A DNA stretch of 64,000 nucleotides. It comes from Micromonospora sp. MP36. GTDB taxonomy: Bacteria; Actinomycetota; Actinomycetes; Mycobacteriales; Micromonosporaceae. The position numbers were made by a program, and so were the translations under genes. The stretch spans positions 22,000-85,999 of the forward strand of contig NZ_VSFA01000022.1 of the NCBI RefSeq assembly GCF_008119785.1, read 5' to 3'. The notes under the pieces are model-generated. The model saw only the letters and a program-made list of their open reading frames with translations. It was not told the DNA's origin and did not search any database. Shown piece after piece: positions 45,479-53,970 of this stretch. The stretch's first letter is position 1, and every line of letters starts with the position of its first letter.

Positions 45479-45490
45479 GACGTTGGCGGG

Positions 45491-45528
45491 TCGGTGGTGG
45501 CCGGCGCAGCGCGCCCGGCCACCACCGA
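45491..45528. terminator. Bidirectional terminator hairpin
   Basis: 14-base arms TCGGTGGTGGCCGG / CCGGCCACCACCGA with a 10-base loop, between the convergent GNAT and TIM-barrel genes. Confidence 0.7.
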
Positions 45529-45578
45529 TGACGAGGAGCGGGCGAATCGCCGCGACCGCCCGCGGCAGCGCGACGCTC

Positions 45579-46613
45579 TCATCGCCTTCCGTAATACTCG
45601 GCGATGGTGGTGAACGCGGCTTTGGGCTCCCACGGCAGGTCGGGGTAGGTGTCTCCGTGGCGGTCGTCGAAGACCTTGACGATGCCGTAGCTGGCCAGAT
45701 CGAGGTCGTCGCGGGGATCGCCGTCGGGGCGGTGCGGGTGGTCGTAGAGCGCGAAGAGGAACACGAAGGCGGTGTCGACGCCCTCGGCGTCGAAGACCTC
45801 CAGCAGCTCGCGTAGGTAGGCCGCCTGGCCGGCCTCGTCGCGGACGTACTTCCCGTTGAGCCGGACCGGCCCGGTGTCCTGGTCGTACTCGACGATCTCC
45901 AGTCCTTGCGCGCCCCGGTCGCCCGCGCCCTCGTAGGTGGCCGAGCCGAATTCGGTGATCGCGACCGGCTTTCCTTGAAGTGCCGCGCTGCGCATGCCCC
46001 CGGCGAACATCTCGGCGAACGTCTCGGCGGTCGCGGCCGACCGGTAGACGTCCATGGACACGATGTCGAAGGGCGTCCAGTCGACGCGGTCAATCGGCAC
46101 CGAGGCGTAGGTGATCCTGCCACCGAACCGCTCGCGGACCAGGGCTACGGCTTTGCCGAGGAAGTCGTTGACCCGGGCGCCGGCCTCGGCAATCAGGTCG
46201 CGCACGCGGTGTGGCTGGCTCAGCAGCCCGATCCGTTCCTCGGTGGTGTCGCCGGGCAGGAATCCCGGGTTCATCAGGCTCAGCTCGGCGCCGGTGACGA
46301 ACACGACCTCAGCGCCGCGCCGCCGCAGCCGCTCCGCCCGCTCGGCGCAGTCGGCGAACAACGACAGCATCTCGTCGGCAGTCATCTCCAGCGGATACGG
46401 CGAGAACCAGACCTCCAAGCCCAGGTCGACGGCGAACGCCGCGGCGATCTCGATCCGCTCGGGATCGCCGCCGGTCACGCGGACGGCAGTGCAGTGCAGA
46501 TCGTCCCGGATGACCTGCAGTTCGCGTTCGACCAACTCCGGCTCGAAGCGCTGGCGGGAGTTCACGCCATGGCGGACGAATCCAGTGTCGTAGGTGATGC
46601 CTCTGGCACGCAC
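45579..46613 (-). CDS. TIM-barrel (glycosidase-like) protein, family often labelled abortive infection
   Basis: A 344-residue protein with a (beta/alpha)8-like pattern: RGITYDTGF, TAVRVTGGDPERI, LGLEVWFSPYPLEMT, VVFVTGAELSLMN, DIVSMDVYRSAAT, PVAITEFGSATYEGAG and TAFVFLFALYDHPH. Two acids (Glu in TGAEL, Glu in ITEFGS) sit where glycoside hydrolases of clan A have catalytic residues. Homologues are sometimes named abortive infection protein, but I see nothing to support a phage-defence role. Start is GTG at 46613. It is divergent from a TetR gene with a palindromic operator between them, so it is probably inducible. Confidence 0.7.
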   Translation of the reverse strand: MRARGITYDTGFVRHGVNSRQRFEPELVERELQVIRDDLHCTAVRVTGGDPERIEIAAAFAVDLGLEVWFSPYPLEMTADEMLSLFADCAERAERLRRRGAEVVFVTGAELSLMNPGFLPGDTTEERIGLLSQPHRVRDLIAEAGARVNDFLGKAVALVRERFGGRITYASVPIDRVDWTPFDIVSMDVYRSAATAETFAEMFAGGMRSAALQGKPVAITEFGSATYEGAGDRGAQGLEIVEYDQDTGPVRLNGKYVRDEAGQAAYLRELLEVFDAEGVDTAFVFLFALYDHPHRPDGDPRDDLDLASYGIVKVFDDRHGDTYPDLPWEPKAAFTTIAEYYGRR

Positions 46614-46638
46614 GCGTGGGTCCTCCGTGTCTCGATAA

Positions 46639-46653
46639 GGTACTTGCGGTACC
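46639..46653. promoter_or_regulatory. Putative TetR operator (GGTAC-N5-GTACC)
   Basis: A palindrome between the divergent TIM-barrel and TetR genes, 26 bases upstream of the TIM-barrel start and in an A+T-rich patch that should hold its promoter. Confidence 0.55.
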
Positions 46654-46724
46654 GTATTTTGACGGAGGTCGCACGTCAAGTGGATGCTTGGAAGGAACAA
46701 GCAGTACCGATCGCGAGGAAGAGC

Positions 46725-47339
46725 ATGCCGGACGACCCGATGACGCAGGCCAGTGCTGGAAAGACCCGACGACGGGGGGCGGCGCTGGAGGAGGCGATTC
46801 TGCGCGCCGCGGCCGATGAACTCACCGAATCCGGGTACGCGGGGCTGTCCATGGACCGGGTCGCCAAGCGGGCAGGCACCAACAAGAACGCGATCTACCG
46901 CCGCTGGCCAGACCGCCTCACTCTCGGCATCGCCGCCTACAAGCAGTTGGCCACGACGATCCAAGCCCCCGACACCGGTCAGCTGCGCGAGGATGCCCTG
47001 GAACTGCTGCGCCGAGCCAACCGGCACTGGAGCTCGCCGCTCGGCGCCATCCTGCGGGAACTGTTGGCGGCGGCCGGCAGCGCGAAGAACCTCGCGGCGC
47101 AACTACCGGAGCAATCCACCGACGCCATGACCGCCATGTGGCTGACGATCCTGGGGCGCGCCGTCGCCCGCGGCGAAGCCTCCCCTGAATCCCTCCACCC
47201 CCGGGTCGCCACCGTGGCGATCGTCCTGCTCCGGAACGAGTTCGTCACGCGAGGCGTGCCGACCGCACCCGACGAGATCCTCATCGACATCGTCGACGAG
47301 GTATACCTGCCACTCGTGCGGAAGCGCGCCACGGCATAG
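46725..47339 (+). CDS. TetR/AcrR-family regulator
   Basis: A 204-residue repressor with the HTH AILRAAADELTESGYAGL, then MDRVAKRAGTNKNAIYRRWP (about residues 20-62), and a C-terminal ligand domain of the TetR_C_11 type. ATG at 46725 has GAGGAAGAG just before it; an alternative ATG lies 15 bases later. It likely controls the divergent TIM-barrel gene through the palindrome at 46639. Confidence 0.92.
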   Translation: MPDDPMTQASAGKTRRRGAALEEAILRAAADELTESGYAGLSMDRVAKRAGTNKNAIYRRWPDRLTLGIAAYKQLATTIQAPDTGQLREDALELLRRANRHWSSPLGAILRELLAAAGSAKNLAAQLPEQSTDAMTAMWLTILGRAVARGEASPESLHPRVATVAIVLLRNEFVTRGVPTAPDEILIDIVDEVYLPLVRKRATA

Positions 47340-47423
47340 TCCGCGCAGTCATGGCGGATCGCGGGTGAGGTCAGCCGAAGCCGGGTGCCCGCGCGATGGC
47401 TGCCGCCGCGCTGGGAGCCGTCC

Positions 47424-48566
47424 CTACTCGAGTGACGGCGGGCGCCAGTCGGCGTAGCGGGCCATCGAGCGGAGAGCCAACCGCGGCGGGGTCACGCGCA
47501 TGACGATGTTGCGGACGGCCACGGCGACCGGGTTGTCCAGTTGCTGGCCGAAGCGGCCGATCACGCGGGACGCCTTCGCCACCTGCTGGCTCCGTGGGCG
47601 GCGTTGCCGGTCGTAGGCGATCAGGCCGTCCGGCCGATCGGCGACGGCCGCGAGGACGACGGCGTCCTCGAGCGCCTGGTTGGCACCCTGGCCGAGGTTG
47701 GGTGTCATGGCGTGAGCGGCGTCGCCGAGCAGGACGACCCGGCCCTTGACATAGCTGGGGAGCGGCTCGTCGAGGCAGGCAAGTTCGTCGCGCAGGACGG
47801 TGTCGGTCGCGCCGATGAGGGCGGGGATCGGGTCGTGCCAACTGCCGAACCGGGCGTGCACCTGGGTCACCTCGTCGACGTCGGGGTGGGTGGGCGCGGT
47901 GTTGACGGCGGCGAACCAGTACACCCGTCCGTCGGCGAGCGGCACCATGCCGAACTCGGCGCCACGGTCCCAAGTGATCGCGACGACGAGGTCCTTGTCC
48001 CAGGTCGGCGTCACTCCGCGCCATGCGGTCACGCCGACGCGCACCGGGCCGGCGGCATCCGGCCACAGCAGTGTCCGCACGGTGCTGTGGATCCCGTCCG
48101 CCCCGACCACCAGATCGGCTCGTATCCGGACGAGTCCGTCCCGGCTTCGATACGTGACGTCGCCGTCGGCGGTGACGGCACTGACCTCGGCGTCGGTCAC
48201 GACGGTGCCTTCCGGCAAGGCGTTGAGAAGGATCTCGTGCAGGGTGGCGCGGTGGACACCGACCGCTGCGGTGCCGAGCAGATGCTCCATGTCGCCAGCG
48301 CCGATGCGGGCAATCCACCGGCCGTCGGGCCGGCGGGTGCCACCGGACATGTCGGCGCGCCCCAGGTCCCGGACGGCCGTGCCGAGACCGAGGGTGTCGA
48401 GACAGCGCAGCCCGTTGGCCTGGAGCACCAGGCCGGCTCCGACCGGCCTGAAGGTGGCGACCCGCTCGAGCACGGTCACGTGCCAGCCCTTGCGAAGCAG
48501 GCCCAGGGCCGTGCTCAACCCGCCGATGCCTGCACCGATCACCACGGCCGTCCGGTCCATCCGCAC
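47424..48566 (-). CDS. FAD-dependent monooxygenase (PHBH-like)
   Basis: A 380-residue aromatic-hydroxylase-type flavoprotein: VVIGAGIGGLSTALGL, the DG motif VGADGIHSTVR, and GDAAHAMTPNLGQGANQALEDAVVL for FAD binding. It probably hydroxylates an aromatic or polyketide-like compound with NAD(P)H and O2. Start is GTG at 48566 (an ATG is six bases downstream). It is divergent from a TetR gene and under its palindromic operators, a common arrangement for inducible detoxification. Confidence 0.9.
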   Translation of the reverse strand: MRMDRTAVVIGAGIGGLSTALGLLRKGWHVTVLERVATFRPVGAGLVLQANGLRCLDTLGLGTAVRDLGRADMSGGTRRPDGRWIARIGAGDMEHLLGTAAVGVHRATLHEILLNALPEGTVVTDAEVSAVTADGDVTYRSRDGLVRIRADLVVGADGIHSTVRTLLWPDAAGPVRVGVTAWRGVTPTWDKDLVVAITWDRGAEFGMVPLADGRVYWFAAVNTAPTHPDVDEVTQVHARFGSWHDPIPALIGATDTVLRDELACLDEPLPSYVKGRVVLLGDAAHAMTPNLGQGANQALEDAVVLAAVADRPDGLIAYDRQRRPRSQQVAKASRVIGRFGQQLDNPVAVAVRNIVMRVTPPRLALRSMARYADWRPPSLE

Positions 48567-48571
48567 ACCGT

Positions 48572-48591
48572 CCTTCTACAGGTGTAGAAGG
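48572..48591. promoter_or_regulatory. TetR operator CCTTCTACA-GG-TGTAGAAGG
   Basis: A perfect 20-base palindrome six bases upstream of the monooxygenase start. A partial second site, CTAC-AGCC-GTAGAAGG, follows at 48597-48612 toward the TetR gene. Together they should control both genes. Confidence 0.75.
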
Positions 48592-48625
48592 CGATACTAC
48601 AGCCGTAGAAGGGAGTCGCAACACC

Positions 48626-49264
48626 ATGACGACCGACCGGTTCGCGGTCCTGACCGATGCCGCGATCGACGTGCTCGCCGAACTCGGCATGCGCGGCCTC
48701 ACCCACCGCGCCGTCGATGCTCGGGCCGGACTGCCGCAGGGCACCACGTCCGCCTACTTCCGCACTCGCAAGGCGCTCATCGAAGCGGTCGTACGCCGGC
48801 TGGCCGACCTCGACCGGGCGGACCTGGATGCCCGCGAGCTGCCGGCTGGGGCCGACTCGGCGGCGGTCGCGTTGACCGACATCGACCGGACAGCCGCCGG
48901 CATCGCCGCCCTCCTCGACCAATGGATGAGCACTGCGCGCCATCGCACGCTGGCGCGCTACGCCTGCCTGCTCGAAGCCACGCACCATCCCGAGCTACGG
49001 ACCATCCTGGAATACGGCGACGCCTCACGCGCGCAATCGAGGGCGATGCTGGCGGCCGCCGGCGCCCGGAATCCGGCGCAGGCCGGCGACCACCTCGTCG
49101 CCTGCATCGACGGCCTGCTGTTCGACCGTCTGATCGGTGCGGGCGCCCGCACCGCCCCACCACCTGGGACAGCCGCGAACCGAGCGGACCTGACCATCGC
49201 GATCGCGACACTGCTCCGGGCGTTCGCAGGCCAGCACCCCGAGGCGCAGCGATCCGGCACGTAA
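48626..49264 (+). CDS. TetR-family regulator
   Basis: A 212-residue repressor with the HTH LAELGMRGLTHRAVDARAGL and GTTSAYFRTRKALIEAV (residues about 15-58). The C-terminal region suits binding of a small hydrophobic inducer. Start is ATG at 48626. It probably represses itself and the divergent FAD monooxygenase through the sites at 48572-48612. Confidence 0.92.
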   Translation: MTTDRFAVLTDAAIDVLAELGMRGLTHRAVDARAGLPQGTTSAYFRTRKALIEAVVRRLADLDRADLDARELPAGADSAAVALTDIDRTAAGIAALLDQWMSTARHRTLARYACLLEATHHPELRTILEYGDASRAQSRAMLAAAGARNPAQAGDHLVACIDGLLFDRLIGAGARTAPPPGTAANRADLTIAIATLLRAFAGQHPEAQRSGT

Positions 49265-49378
49265 CCGGTCAGCGCGCGGGCCCGGGTGCCGGGACGGCAT
49301 GCTCTGCGGCCCGGCTGACCTGCTCCCAGCCCGCCCAGGTGTCCATTCGTCGAGGCGAGATGTCGAACGCCAGGCCCG

Positions 49379-49453
49379 CTCACCGCCGACTACGCCAACC
49401 GCGTCGTCGCCACCGCCCTCAACGGCCTGCGCCCGCGCCGGCCCGGCCACTGA
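49379..49453 (+). pseudogene. Possible TetR C-terminal remnant
   Basis: About 24 codons reading LTADYANRVVATALNGLRP, then a short basic end and TGA. This resembles the last helix of TetR-type repressors. No start or HTH is attached, and the rest of the 49265-49512 gap has no gene. The match is short, so this is weak. Confidence 0.3.
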
Positions 49454-49512
49454 ACCGACGCCCGGCAACGACCCGCCCGGCCGATCCGCTCGGCCGCTCA
49501 AGCATCGATCCG

Positions 49513-50223
49513 CTACACCAGGCCGGACAGGTACTCCCTACGTCGCTGCGGTTCGAACTTCTCGATCGCGTACCGCAGCATGACCCGTGGCATGGCCCGG
49601 TAACGCCGGGCCAGAAACTCCTCCTCCGCCGCCCGGTCCCGGTTGCCCACCTCGCGCAGCATCCAGCCCACCGCCTTGTGGACGAGGTCGTGTGGGTCGC
49701 GCAGGAGCCGGTCGCTGAGCCGGAAGGTCCAGTGGAAGTCGCCGGCTTTGATGAAGGCGAGAGTTGCCATGATGGCGATCCGCCGATCCCACACCAGGCT
49801 CGACTCGGCCAGCCGATCGAGCACGCTCCGGTCCTTGTCGATCAGCCAGGAGCCGACGATGTACGGCGCGGACGAGTCCACCAGGTCCCAGTTGTTGATG
49901 CGGTCGGTGTTGGCCAGGACGATGCTGAAGATCTCGCCCCGTTCGGCCTCGTCCCCCTTGGCGAACTTGCGCACCAGGATGAGGAGCGACGTCAGCCGCT
50001 CCTCGTGCACGCCGCTCGTCAGCAGCACCGCCGTGTCGGCCAGGGACAGGTCGCGCCAGTACCGGCCGGCCACCCTGCGCTGTTCCGGCACGGAAACGCC
50101 GATGGCCCGGTCGCCCTCGCCGTAGCCGCCCGGAACCATCTGCAGATACCGGCTCACTCCCTCGGCCCGATCCGGGTCGGCGAGGCTGGCGAGTTCGTGA
50201 CGGACGTCGTCGATCGTGGCCAT
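49513..50223 (-). CDS. DNA alkylation repair protein (AlkD-like HEAT-repeat glycosylase)
   Basis: A 236-residue all-helical protein of the AlkD family. The block IIVANTDRINNWDLVDSSAP-like (SIVLANTDRINNWDLVDSSA) holds the Trp and Asp used in the DNA-binding cleft, and DLVHKAVGWMLREVGNRD is the typical late motif. These enzymes excise N3- and N7-alkylated purines without base flipping. Start is ATG at 50223; a longer upstream start is less likely, as the domain begins at ATIDDVRHEL. Confidence 0.9.
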   Translation of the reverse strand: MATIDDVRHELASLADPDRAEGVSRYLQMVPGGYGEGDRAIGVSVPEQRRVAGRYWRDLSLADTAVLLTSGVHEERLTSLLILVRKFAKGDEAERGEIFSIVLANTDRINNWDLVDSSAPYIVGSWLIDKDRSVLDRLAESSLVWDRRIAIMATLAFIKAGDFHWTFRLSDRLLRDPHDLVHKAVGWMLREVGNRDRAAEEEFLARRYRAMPRVMLRYAIEKFEPQRRREYLSGLV

Positions 50224-50328
50224 CACTGTGCAACCTATCGCGACCACCGCGTCCGGCTCCGCCTCTGAGCAGGAGACGGCGGGCGCGACCGCCGGGCGGC
50301 GCCGGGCCCGCGACCAGCCGATCGCGGA

Positions 50329-51651
50329 TTAGGCCCGGTCGGCTTCGGGTTCGCCGGGAAGACTGTCCATGAACGAGCTGACCGAGAAGACCGCTCGCCC
50401 TGGGCCGGCCGGGCCGTAACCGGGCGGGCTGGACAGGCCGTTGGCCTCCAACACCGCCCGGTACACCTCCAGCAACCGGACGTGGTACTCCAGCGGCGCG
50501 CCCTGCGGGTTGGTCCGGCCGAGCGGCGTCGTCGGCTCCGGGCACCAGGTGGTGAACCGCGGCGTGATGCCGCGGGACATGAAGTACTGCAGGCCCTCGG
50601 CGGTGGAGTCGATCGCCTCGTCCACCGTTGTGAAGCCGTGCGGGGCGGCCATCTCGACGCCCGCCACGAAGTTCGGGATGACGTTGCGCGGGCCGAAGAC
50701 CTCGGCGGAGTCGAGGATGCGGCGGTGCCACTCCTCGCGGCCGACGTAGCGCTCCTTGCCGGGGCAGTAGAGCTCGAACAGCCGCTTGTCCCACACCTCG
50801 TAGTTGGGGTGGTAGATCTGGATCCCGTAGTCGCGGAAGCGCTGCACGTCGGCGCGGGGCAGGGCCTGGGCGACGACCTTGCCGATCCACCGGCCCGGGA
50901 AGCGTTCCTCGATCGCCTGGGCGTACCGGCCGTAGAAGTCCGCTTCGGCCAGTCCCCCGACGTGGGAGGTGATGCTGCCGCCGGTGAGGGTGTACGCCTG
51001 GGAGGCCTTCTCGGTGTCGTGCTTGTCGATGATCGCCAGGGCCTCGAGGACCTCGTCGACCGGCTTGACCCCGGTGTACGGGCGGCCGGCCGCCTTGTGC
51101 TGGCGCCAGTTGTGGTTGATGTCGCAGTACTGGCACTCCTCCTTGGCGCCGAAGTACTGGCAGACCCGGAAGGCGGTCAGATAGATCAGGTAGCCCCACT
51201 GGATGGTCGGGGCGACCTCCATGACCGATTTGCCGTTGGCGAGGGTGTGCCGGTAGTAGTCCGGCATCGGCGGGAGCCCGACCTCGGCGATCGGCCGGTC
51301 GTCGAGGAACAGGCGCAGCCGTCCCTCGTCGTCGCTCTTGACCCGGTACGGCGAGCCGGGGTTGGTGCGGACCGAGACCACGGTGCGGCGCAGCCCGTAC
51401 GGGCCGCCGGTGAGCACGATCTCTTCCGGCGGCCGGCGCAGTGCGGCAGTGCCCAGCTCGGGCAGCGTGCGGTGGTCGAAGGAGAAGATGAAGTACGACT
51501 TCGGTTTGACGTCGCCGTGCTCGTTGTCGGTCAGGGCCGAGTCGTCGAAGGCCAGACCGCCGCGCAGCAGGTCCTCCTTGATGACCGCCTCGCGCGGCAC
51601 GTGCGGGAAACGGCTCATCAGATCTTCGACGAGATCGGTACGCGATGCCAT
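50329..51651 (-). CDS. Radical SAM protein with CX8CX2C cluster motif
   Basis: A 440-residue radical SAM enzyme. The [4Fe-4S] motif is VCQYFGAKEECQYCDIN with Cys164, Cys173 and Cys176, so CX8CX2C instead of CX3CX2C. TLTGGSI follows as the glycine-rich SAM motif. The first 150 residues form an extra N-terminal domain with many charged residues. The family exists in other bacteria, but I do not know a characterised member. AGGAG is placed seven bases before the ATG at 51651. It is divergent from sodN across a 181-base promoter region, which hints at a common oxidative-stress or metal signal. Confidence 0.85.
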   Translation of the reverse strand: MASRTDLVEDLMSRFPHVPREAVIKEDLLRGGLAFDDSALTDNEHGDVKPKSYFIFSFDHRTLPELGTAALRRPPEEIVLTGGPYGLRRTVVSVRTNPGSPYRVKSDDEGRLRLFLDDRPIAEVGLPPMPDYYRHTLANGKSVMEVAPTIQWGYLIYLTAFRVCQYFGAKEECQYCDINHNWRQHKAAGRPYTGVKPVDEVLEALAIIDKHDTEKASQAYTLTGGSITSHVGGLAEADFYGRYAQAIEERFPGRWIGKVVAQALPRADVQRFRDYGIQIYHPNYEVWDKRLFELYCPGKERYVGREEWHRRILDSAEVFGPRNVIPNFVAGVEMAAPHGFTTVDEAIDSTAEGLQYFMSRGITPRFTTWCPEPTTPLGRTNPQGAPLEYHVRLLEVYRAVLEANGLSSPPGYGPAGPGRAVFSVSSFMDSLPGEPEADRA

Positions 51652-51770
51652 GCACTCTCCTGAGCAGGGTTCTCGAACGGCCCCAACGGTCACAGCATCC
51701 TTCAAGGTATCTCCCCCGCCCGCGCCGGGTCTGCCGATGGTGACGTGACGAACGTCCTGCTGATCTTGCG

Positions 51771-51799
51771 TTGACCTGAAGTGGGGTGGAGGTTTTAGC
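51771..51799 (+). promoter_or_regulatory. Possible sodN promoter (TTGACC-N17-TTTAGC)
   Basis: A housekeeping-type -35 (TTGACC, 51771-51776) and a weak -10 (TTTAGC, 51794-51799), 17 bases apart and about 33 bases upstream of the sodN start codon. Family knowledge says sodN is often controlled by Nur; no clear Nur box was found by eye. Confidence 0.4.
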
Positions 51800-51832
51800 G
51801 TTCAGCGGTACCACTCGGAGAAAGGGAGCCCC

Positions 51833-52237
51833 ATGCGACTGTCACGCTTGTTCACTCCGCGCACCGTGGTGAGCGCTCACTGCGACCTGCCGTGCGGGGT
51901 CTACGACCCCGCGCAGGCGCGCATCGAGGCCGAGTCGATCAAGGCGATCGCCGAGAAGTACCAGGCGAACGAGGACCCGGAGTTCCGTACCCGGGCTCTG
52001 ATCATCAAGGAGCAGCGGGCCGAGCTCGTCAAGCACCACCTGTGGGTGCTGTGGACCGACTACTTCAAGGCGCCGCACTTCGAGAAGTACCCGCAGCTGC
52101 ACAGCCTGTTCAACGAGGCGACCAAGCTGGCCGGTGCCGGCGGCGCGAAGGGTTCCCCGGACCCGGCCGTGGCCGAGCAACTGCTCGCGAAGATCGAGGA
52201 GATCTCGAAGATCTTCTGGGAGACGAAGCAGAGCTGA
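51833..52237 (+). CDS. sodN: Nickel superoxide dismutase
   Basis: A 134-residue NiSOD precursor. A 15-residue leader (MRLSRLFTPRTVVSA) precedes the Ni-hook, whose mature N-terminus is HCDLPCGVY with His1, Cys2 and Cys6 as nickel ligands. The rest, PAQARIEAESIKAIAEKYQ onward, is the four-helix bundle of the hexameric enzyme. The leader must be removed by a peptidase; sodX, usually next to sodN in streptomycetes, is not present in the window. ATG at 51833 follows GGGAG. A long imperfect hairpin follows the stop. Confidence 0.97.
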   Translation: MRLSRLFTPRTVVSAHCDLPCGVYDPAQARIEAESIKAIAEKYQANEDPEFRTRALIIKEQRAELVKHHLWVLWTDYFKAPHFEKYPQLHSLFNEATKLAGAGGAKGSPDPAVAEQLLAKIEEISKIFWETKQS

Positions 52238-52242
52238 CCGCC

Positions 52243-52303
52243 GCTGACCCGCCCGGCGTCACGACGGCAGAAGGCGTGCACGCGGGCCGCCGGGCTGGTC
52301 AGC
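52243..52303 (+). terminator. Inverted repeat downstream of sodN
   Basis: 15-base arms GCTGACCCGCCCGGC (52243-52257) and GCCGGGCTGGTCAGC (52289-52303) with one mismatch and a 31-base loop, six bases after the sodN stop. This is a plausible terminator, or a bidirectional one with the convergent gene at 52348. Confidence 0.5.
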
Positions 52304-52347
52304 ACGGTGCGGGACGGTGCGGGTGGCCGGCGAACCGGTATTGCGCG

Positions 52348-52770
52348 TCAGCCGATGCGGCGGGAGCGGGCCAGAGTCAGCCCACCGAGGGCCACGCCGA
52401 TCAGCCCCACCACCAGGGCCACGACGCCCCCGCCGAGCCCGTTGCCGGTGCCGAGACCACCGTCGGCGGTGGCCACAACCACCCCACCGATGACCATGCC
52501 GGTCAGCCCCAACGCCAGGGCCCCGATGGCCCCGCGTCGCCCGCTGCCGCCGCCGATCCGACCGGCGGAGCGGGCCATGGCCAACCCACCGAGGACCACG
52601 CCGACCAGCGCCAGCACGGCGGCCACCATGGCCCCGATCCGCCCGGCACTCAAGGTGTAAGCACTGACGGCGGCCGGCTGGACCGAGATGTGCGCGGCCG
52701 CCGGTTCGGCAAGCCCAACTGCCCCGAGCAGGGCGGCGTTGGCGGCGGCAAGCAGGTGGCGGACGGACAT
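52348..52770 (-). CDS. Small membrane protein (DUF6223-like)
   Basis: A 140-residue protein with a signal-like first helix (LLAAANAALLGAVGLAEPAAAHI) and three more helices in Gly/Ala-rich repeats (GAMVAAVLALVGVVLGGLAM; GALALGLTGMVIGGVVVA; VALVVGLIGVALGGLTLA). It resembles small actinobacterial membrane proteins of unknown function. Start is ATG at 52770; in-frame starts further up exist but would add a charged leader before the signal helix. Confidence 0.7.
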   Translation of the reverse strand: MSVRHLLAAANAALLGAVGLAEPAAAHISVQPAAVSAYTLSAGRIGAMVAAVLALVGVVLGGLAMARSAGRIGGGSGRRGAIGALALGLTGMVIGGVVVATADGGLGTGNGLGGGVVALVVGLIGVALGGLTLARSRRIG

Positions 52771-53067
52771 CGAGGATCCCTTCGCTCGCATGACGGGTAC
52801 CAGCGGCAGCGTATGTACCGGCATGGCCACGGGTCGTCGTGCCAGAGTTGCGATGGCATACGACCAGGGTTGTAGGTCGCTCGCGGCGTCGTACGACCGT
52901 TGTCTCGCCCCCGGCCCTGCACGTCAACGCGATCCCTCCGCCGTATCGGAAATGGTTGGGCCCATGGCTTCGATGAGGGCTGGAAAGATCGCATGCGTGG
53001 TCTCCGACGATCTGGCGTCCCTGCGTCTGCGCATCGGCCTGCACGACCAGGCGGTCGGGGCAGTTCG
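52771..53067. other. Intergenic region, no convincing gene
   Basis: About 297 bases between the DUF6223-like gene and the YdcF-like gene. Reading frames here show no family features. An imperfect pair TACGACC / GGTTGTA near 52858-52873 and TACGACC again at 52891 may be regulator sites. Both promoters should be here. Confidence 0.35.
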
Positions 53068-53763
53068 GTGAATCCCGGCAAGCCGGCGCCTCGGGTGGTG
53101 GCGGAAGAGGATCTGGCCGGCTTCACGGCCGGCCAGTTTCTGGCGGTCATGAAGGCCGTCACGATGATCCTGACCCTGCCCCAGTCGGCCGCCGACCACG
53201 TCGACGCGCTCGTGGTAGCCACCGGTCAGGGCGAAGAATGGCGTCTCACTCATGCGATCCGCAGCTGGGAGGCGGACCCGGCGCTCCGCCACCTCCTGGT
53301 GGCGAACGGGAACCCGGCTGAACAGACCTACGTCGAGATCACGCTCGACTACCTGCGGAGTCTCGGCCTTCGTCGCACCAATGGGGTCCAACTCCAAGCC
53401 GAGCCGGCCCCCAACACCGGCTTGCAGGCCGCGTGGATCGTCAACCAGGTCCGAACCCGCGGCATCACCAGCCTCGCGCTCGCTGTCTCGCCTTACCACC
53501 TGGCCCGCGTCTACCTCACGGTCCTCAGAGCCTTCACCAGGGCTGGGTTTCGCCTCCCCCTGATCCCACTCCCCGTGGCCGTCTCCCCTGACACACCCGT
53601 CCCGGAAACCGGAGCGACCGCCTACGACCTCGTACCCGGCGAGATCAAACGCATCCTCACCTACATGGACGACGGATGGGTCGCCACGCCGGAGGAAGTG
53701 CAGCAGTACCTACGGTGGCTCTGGAGCCAGCACAGTGCCCTGCTCGTCACGAGCCCGAGCTGA
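53068..53763 (+). CDS. YdcF/ElyC (DUF218) family protein
   Basis: A 231-residue protein with a DUF218-like pattern: HVDALVVATGQGEEWRLTHAI near the middle of the first half, then HLLVANGNP and GITSLALAVSPYHLARVYLT. Members are linked to envelope or cofactor metabolism, but no reaction is certain. Unlike membrane-anchored YdcF, no helix is seen at the N-terminus. GTG at 53068 is preferred, since the longer reading frame upstream has poor composition. Confidence 0.75.
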   Translation: MNPGKPAPRVVAEEDLAGFTAGQFLAVMKAVTMILTLPQSAADHVDALVVATGQGEEWRLTHAIRSWEADPALRHLLVANGNPAEQTYVEITLDYLRSLGLRRTNGVQLQAEPAPNTGLQAAWIVNQVRTRGITSLALAVSPYHLARVYLTVLRAFTRAGFRLPLIPLPVAVSPDTPVPETGATAYDLVPGEIKRILTYMDDGWVATPEEVQQYLRWLWSQHSALLVTSPS

Positions 53764-53794
53764 GGCAGTCGTACCCGGTCCAGCAGCGCTGGCA

Positions 53795-53968
53795 TCACAC
53801 GAGCCGCTGCACGCGCACCTTCGGGTGCTCGTGTCTCAGGTGGCCCTGCTTGTGCTGGCGGACCTGCTCGTCCCAGACCTCCTGGTCGTAGTGCGGGTCG
53901 GGCGGGATCCACCGGTGGGAGCCGTCGCTGTAATGGAACTTCTCGTCGCCCGGCCGCAGGATGCTCAC
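53795..53968 (-). CDS. Tiny hypothetical protein (57 residues), last of the XRE-linked gene string
   Basis: Starts with GTG at 53968 as MSILRPGDEKFHYSDGSHRW, then IPPDPHYDQEVWDEQVRQHK and a basic end. The start overlaps the stop of the preceding gene by four bases. A second, truncated copy of its first part is found at 57023-57115. I do not recognise the family; its position behind XRE-linked small genes is common in actinomycetes. Confidence 0.6.
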   Translation of the reverse strand: MSILRPGDEKFHYSDGSHRWIPPDPHYDQEVWDEQVRQHKQGHLRHEHPKVRVQRLV

Positions 53969-53970
53969 CG
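53894..53970. repeat. 77-base direct repeat, copy A
   Basis: This stretch recurs at 57041-57117 in the same orientation with about four mismatches. It covers the start of the 57-residue gene. The two copies bracket the XRE regulator, the small-gene string and the DUF7003-like gene. Confidence 0.8.

Noticed and set aside
45579..46613. Naming this gene as a phage-defence abortive infection gene
   Set aside because: Homologues carry that label, but the sequence looks like a TIM-barrel hydrolase and nothing around it is defence-related.
49299..49583. A plus-strand gene after the second TetR gene
   Set aside because: The reading frame is Pro/Arg-rich and overlaps the AlkD-like gene end. Only a short TetR-like tail in another frame has any protein character.
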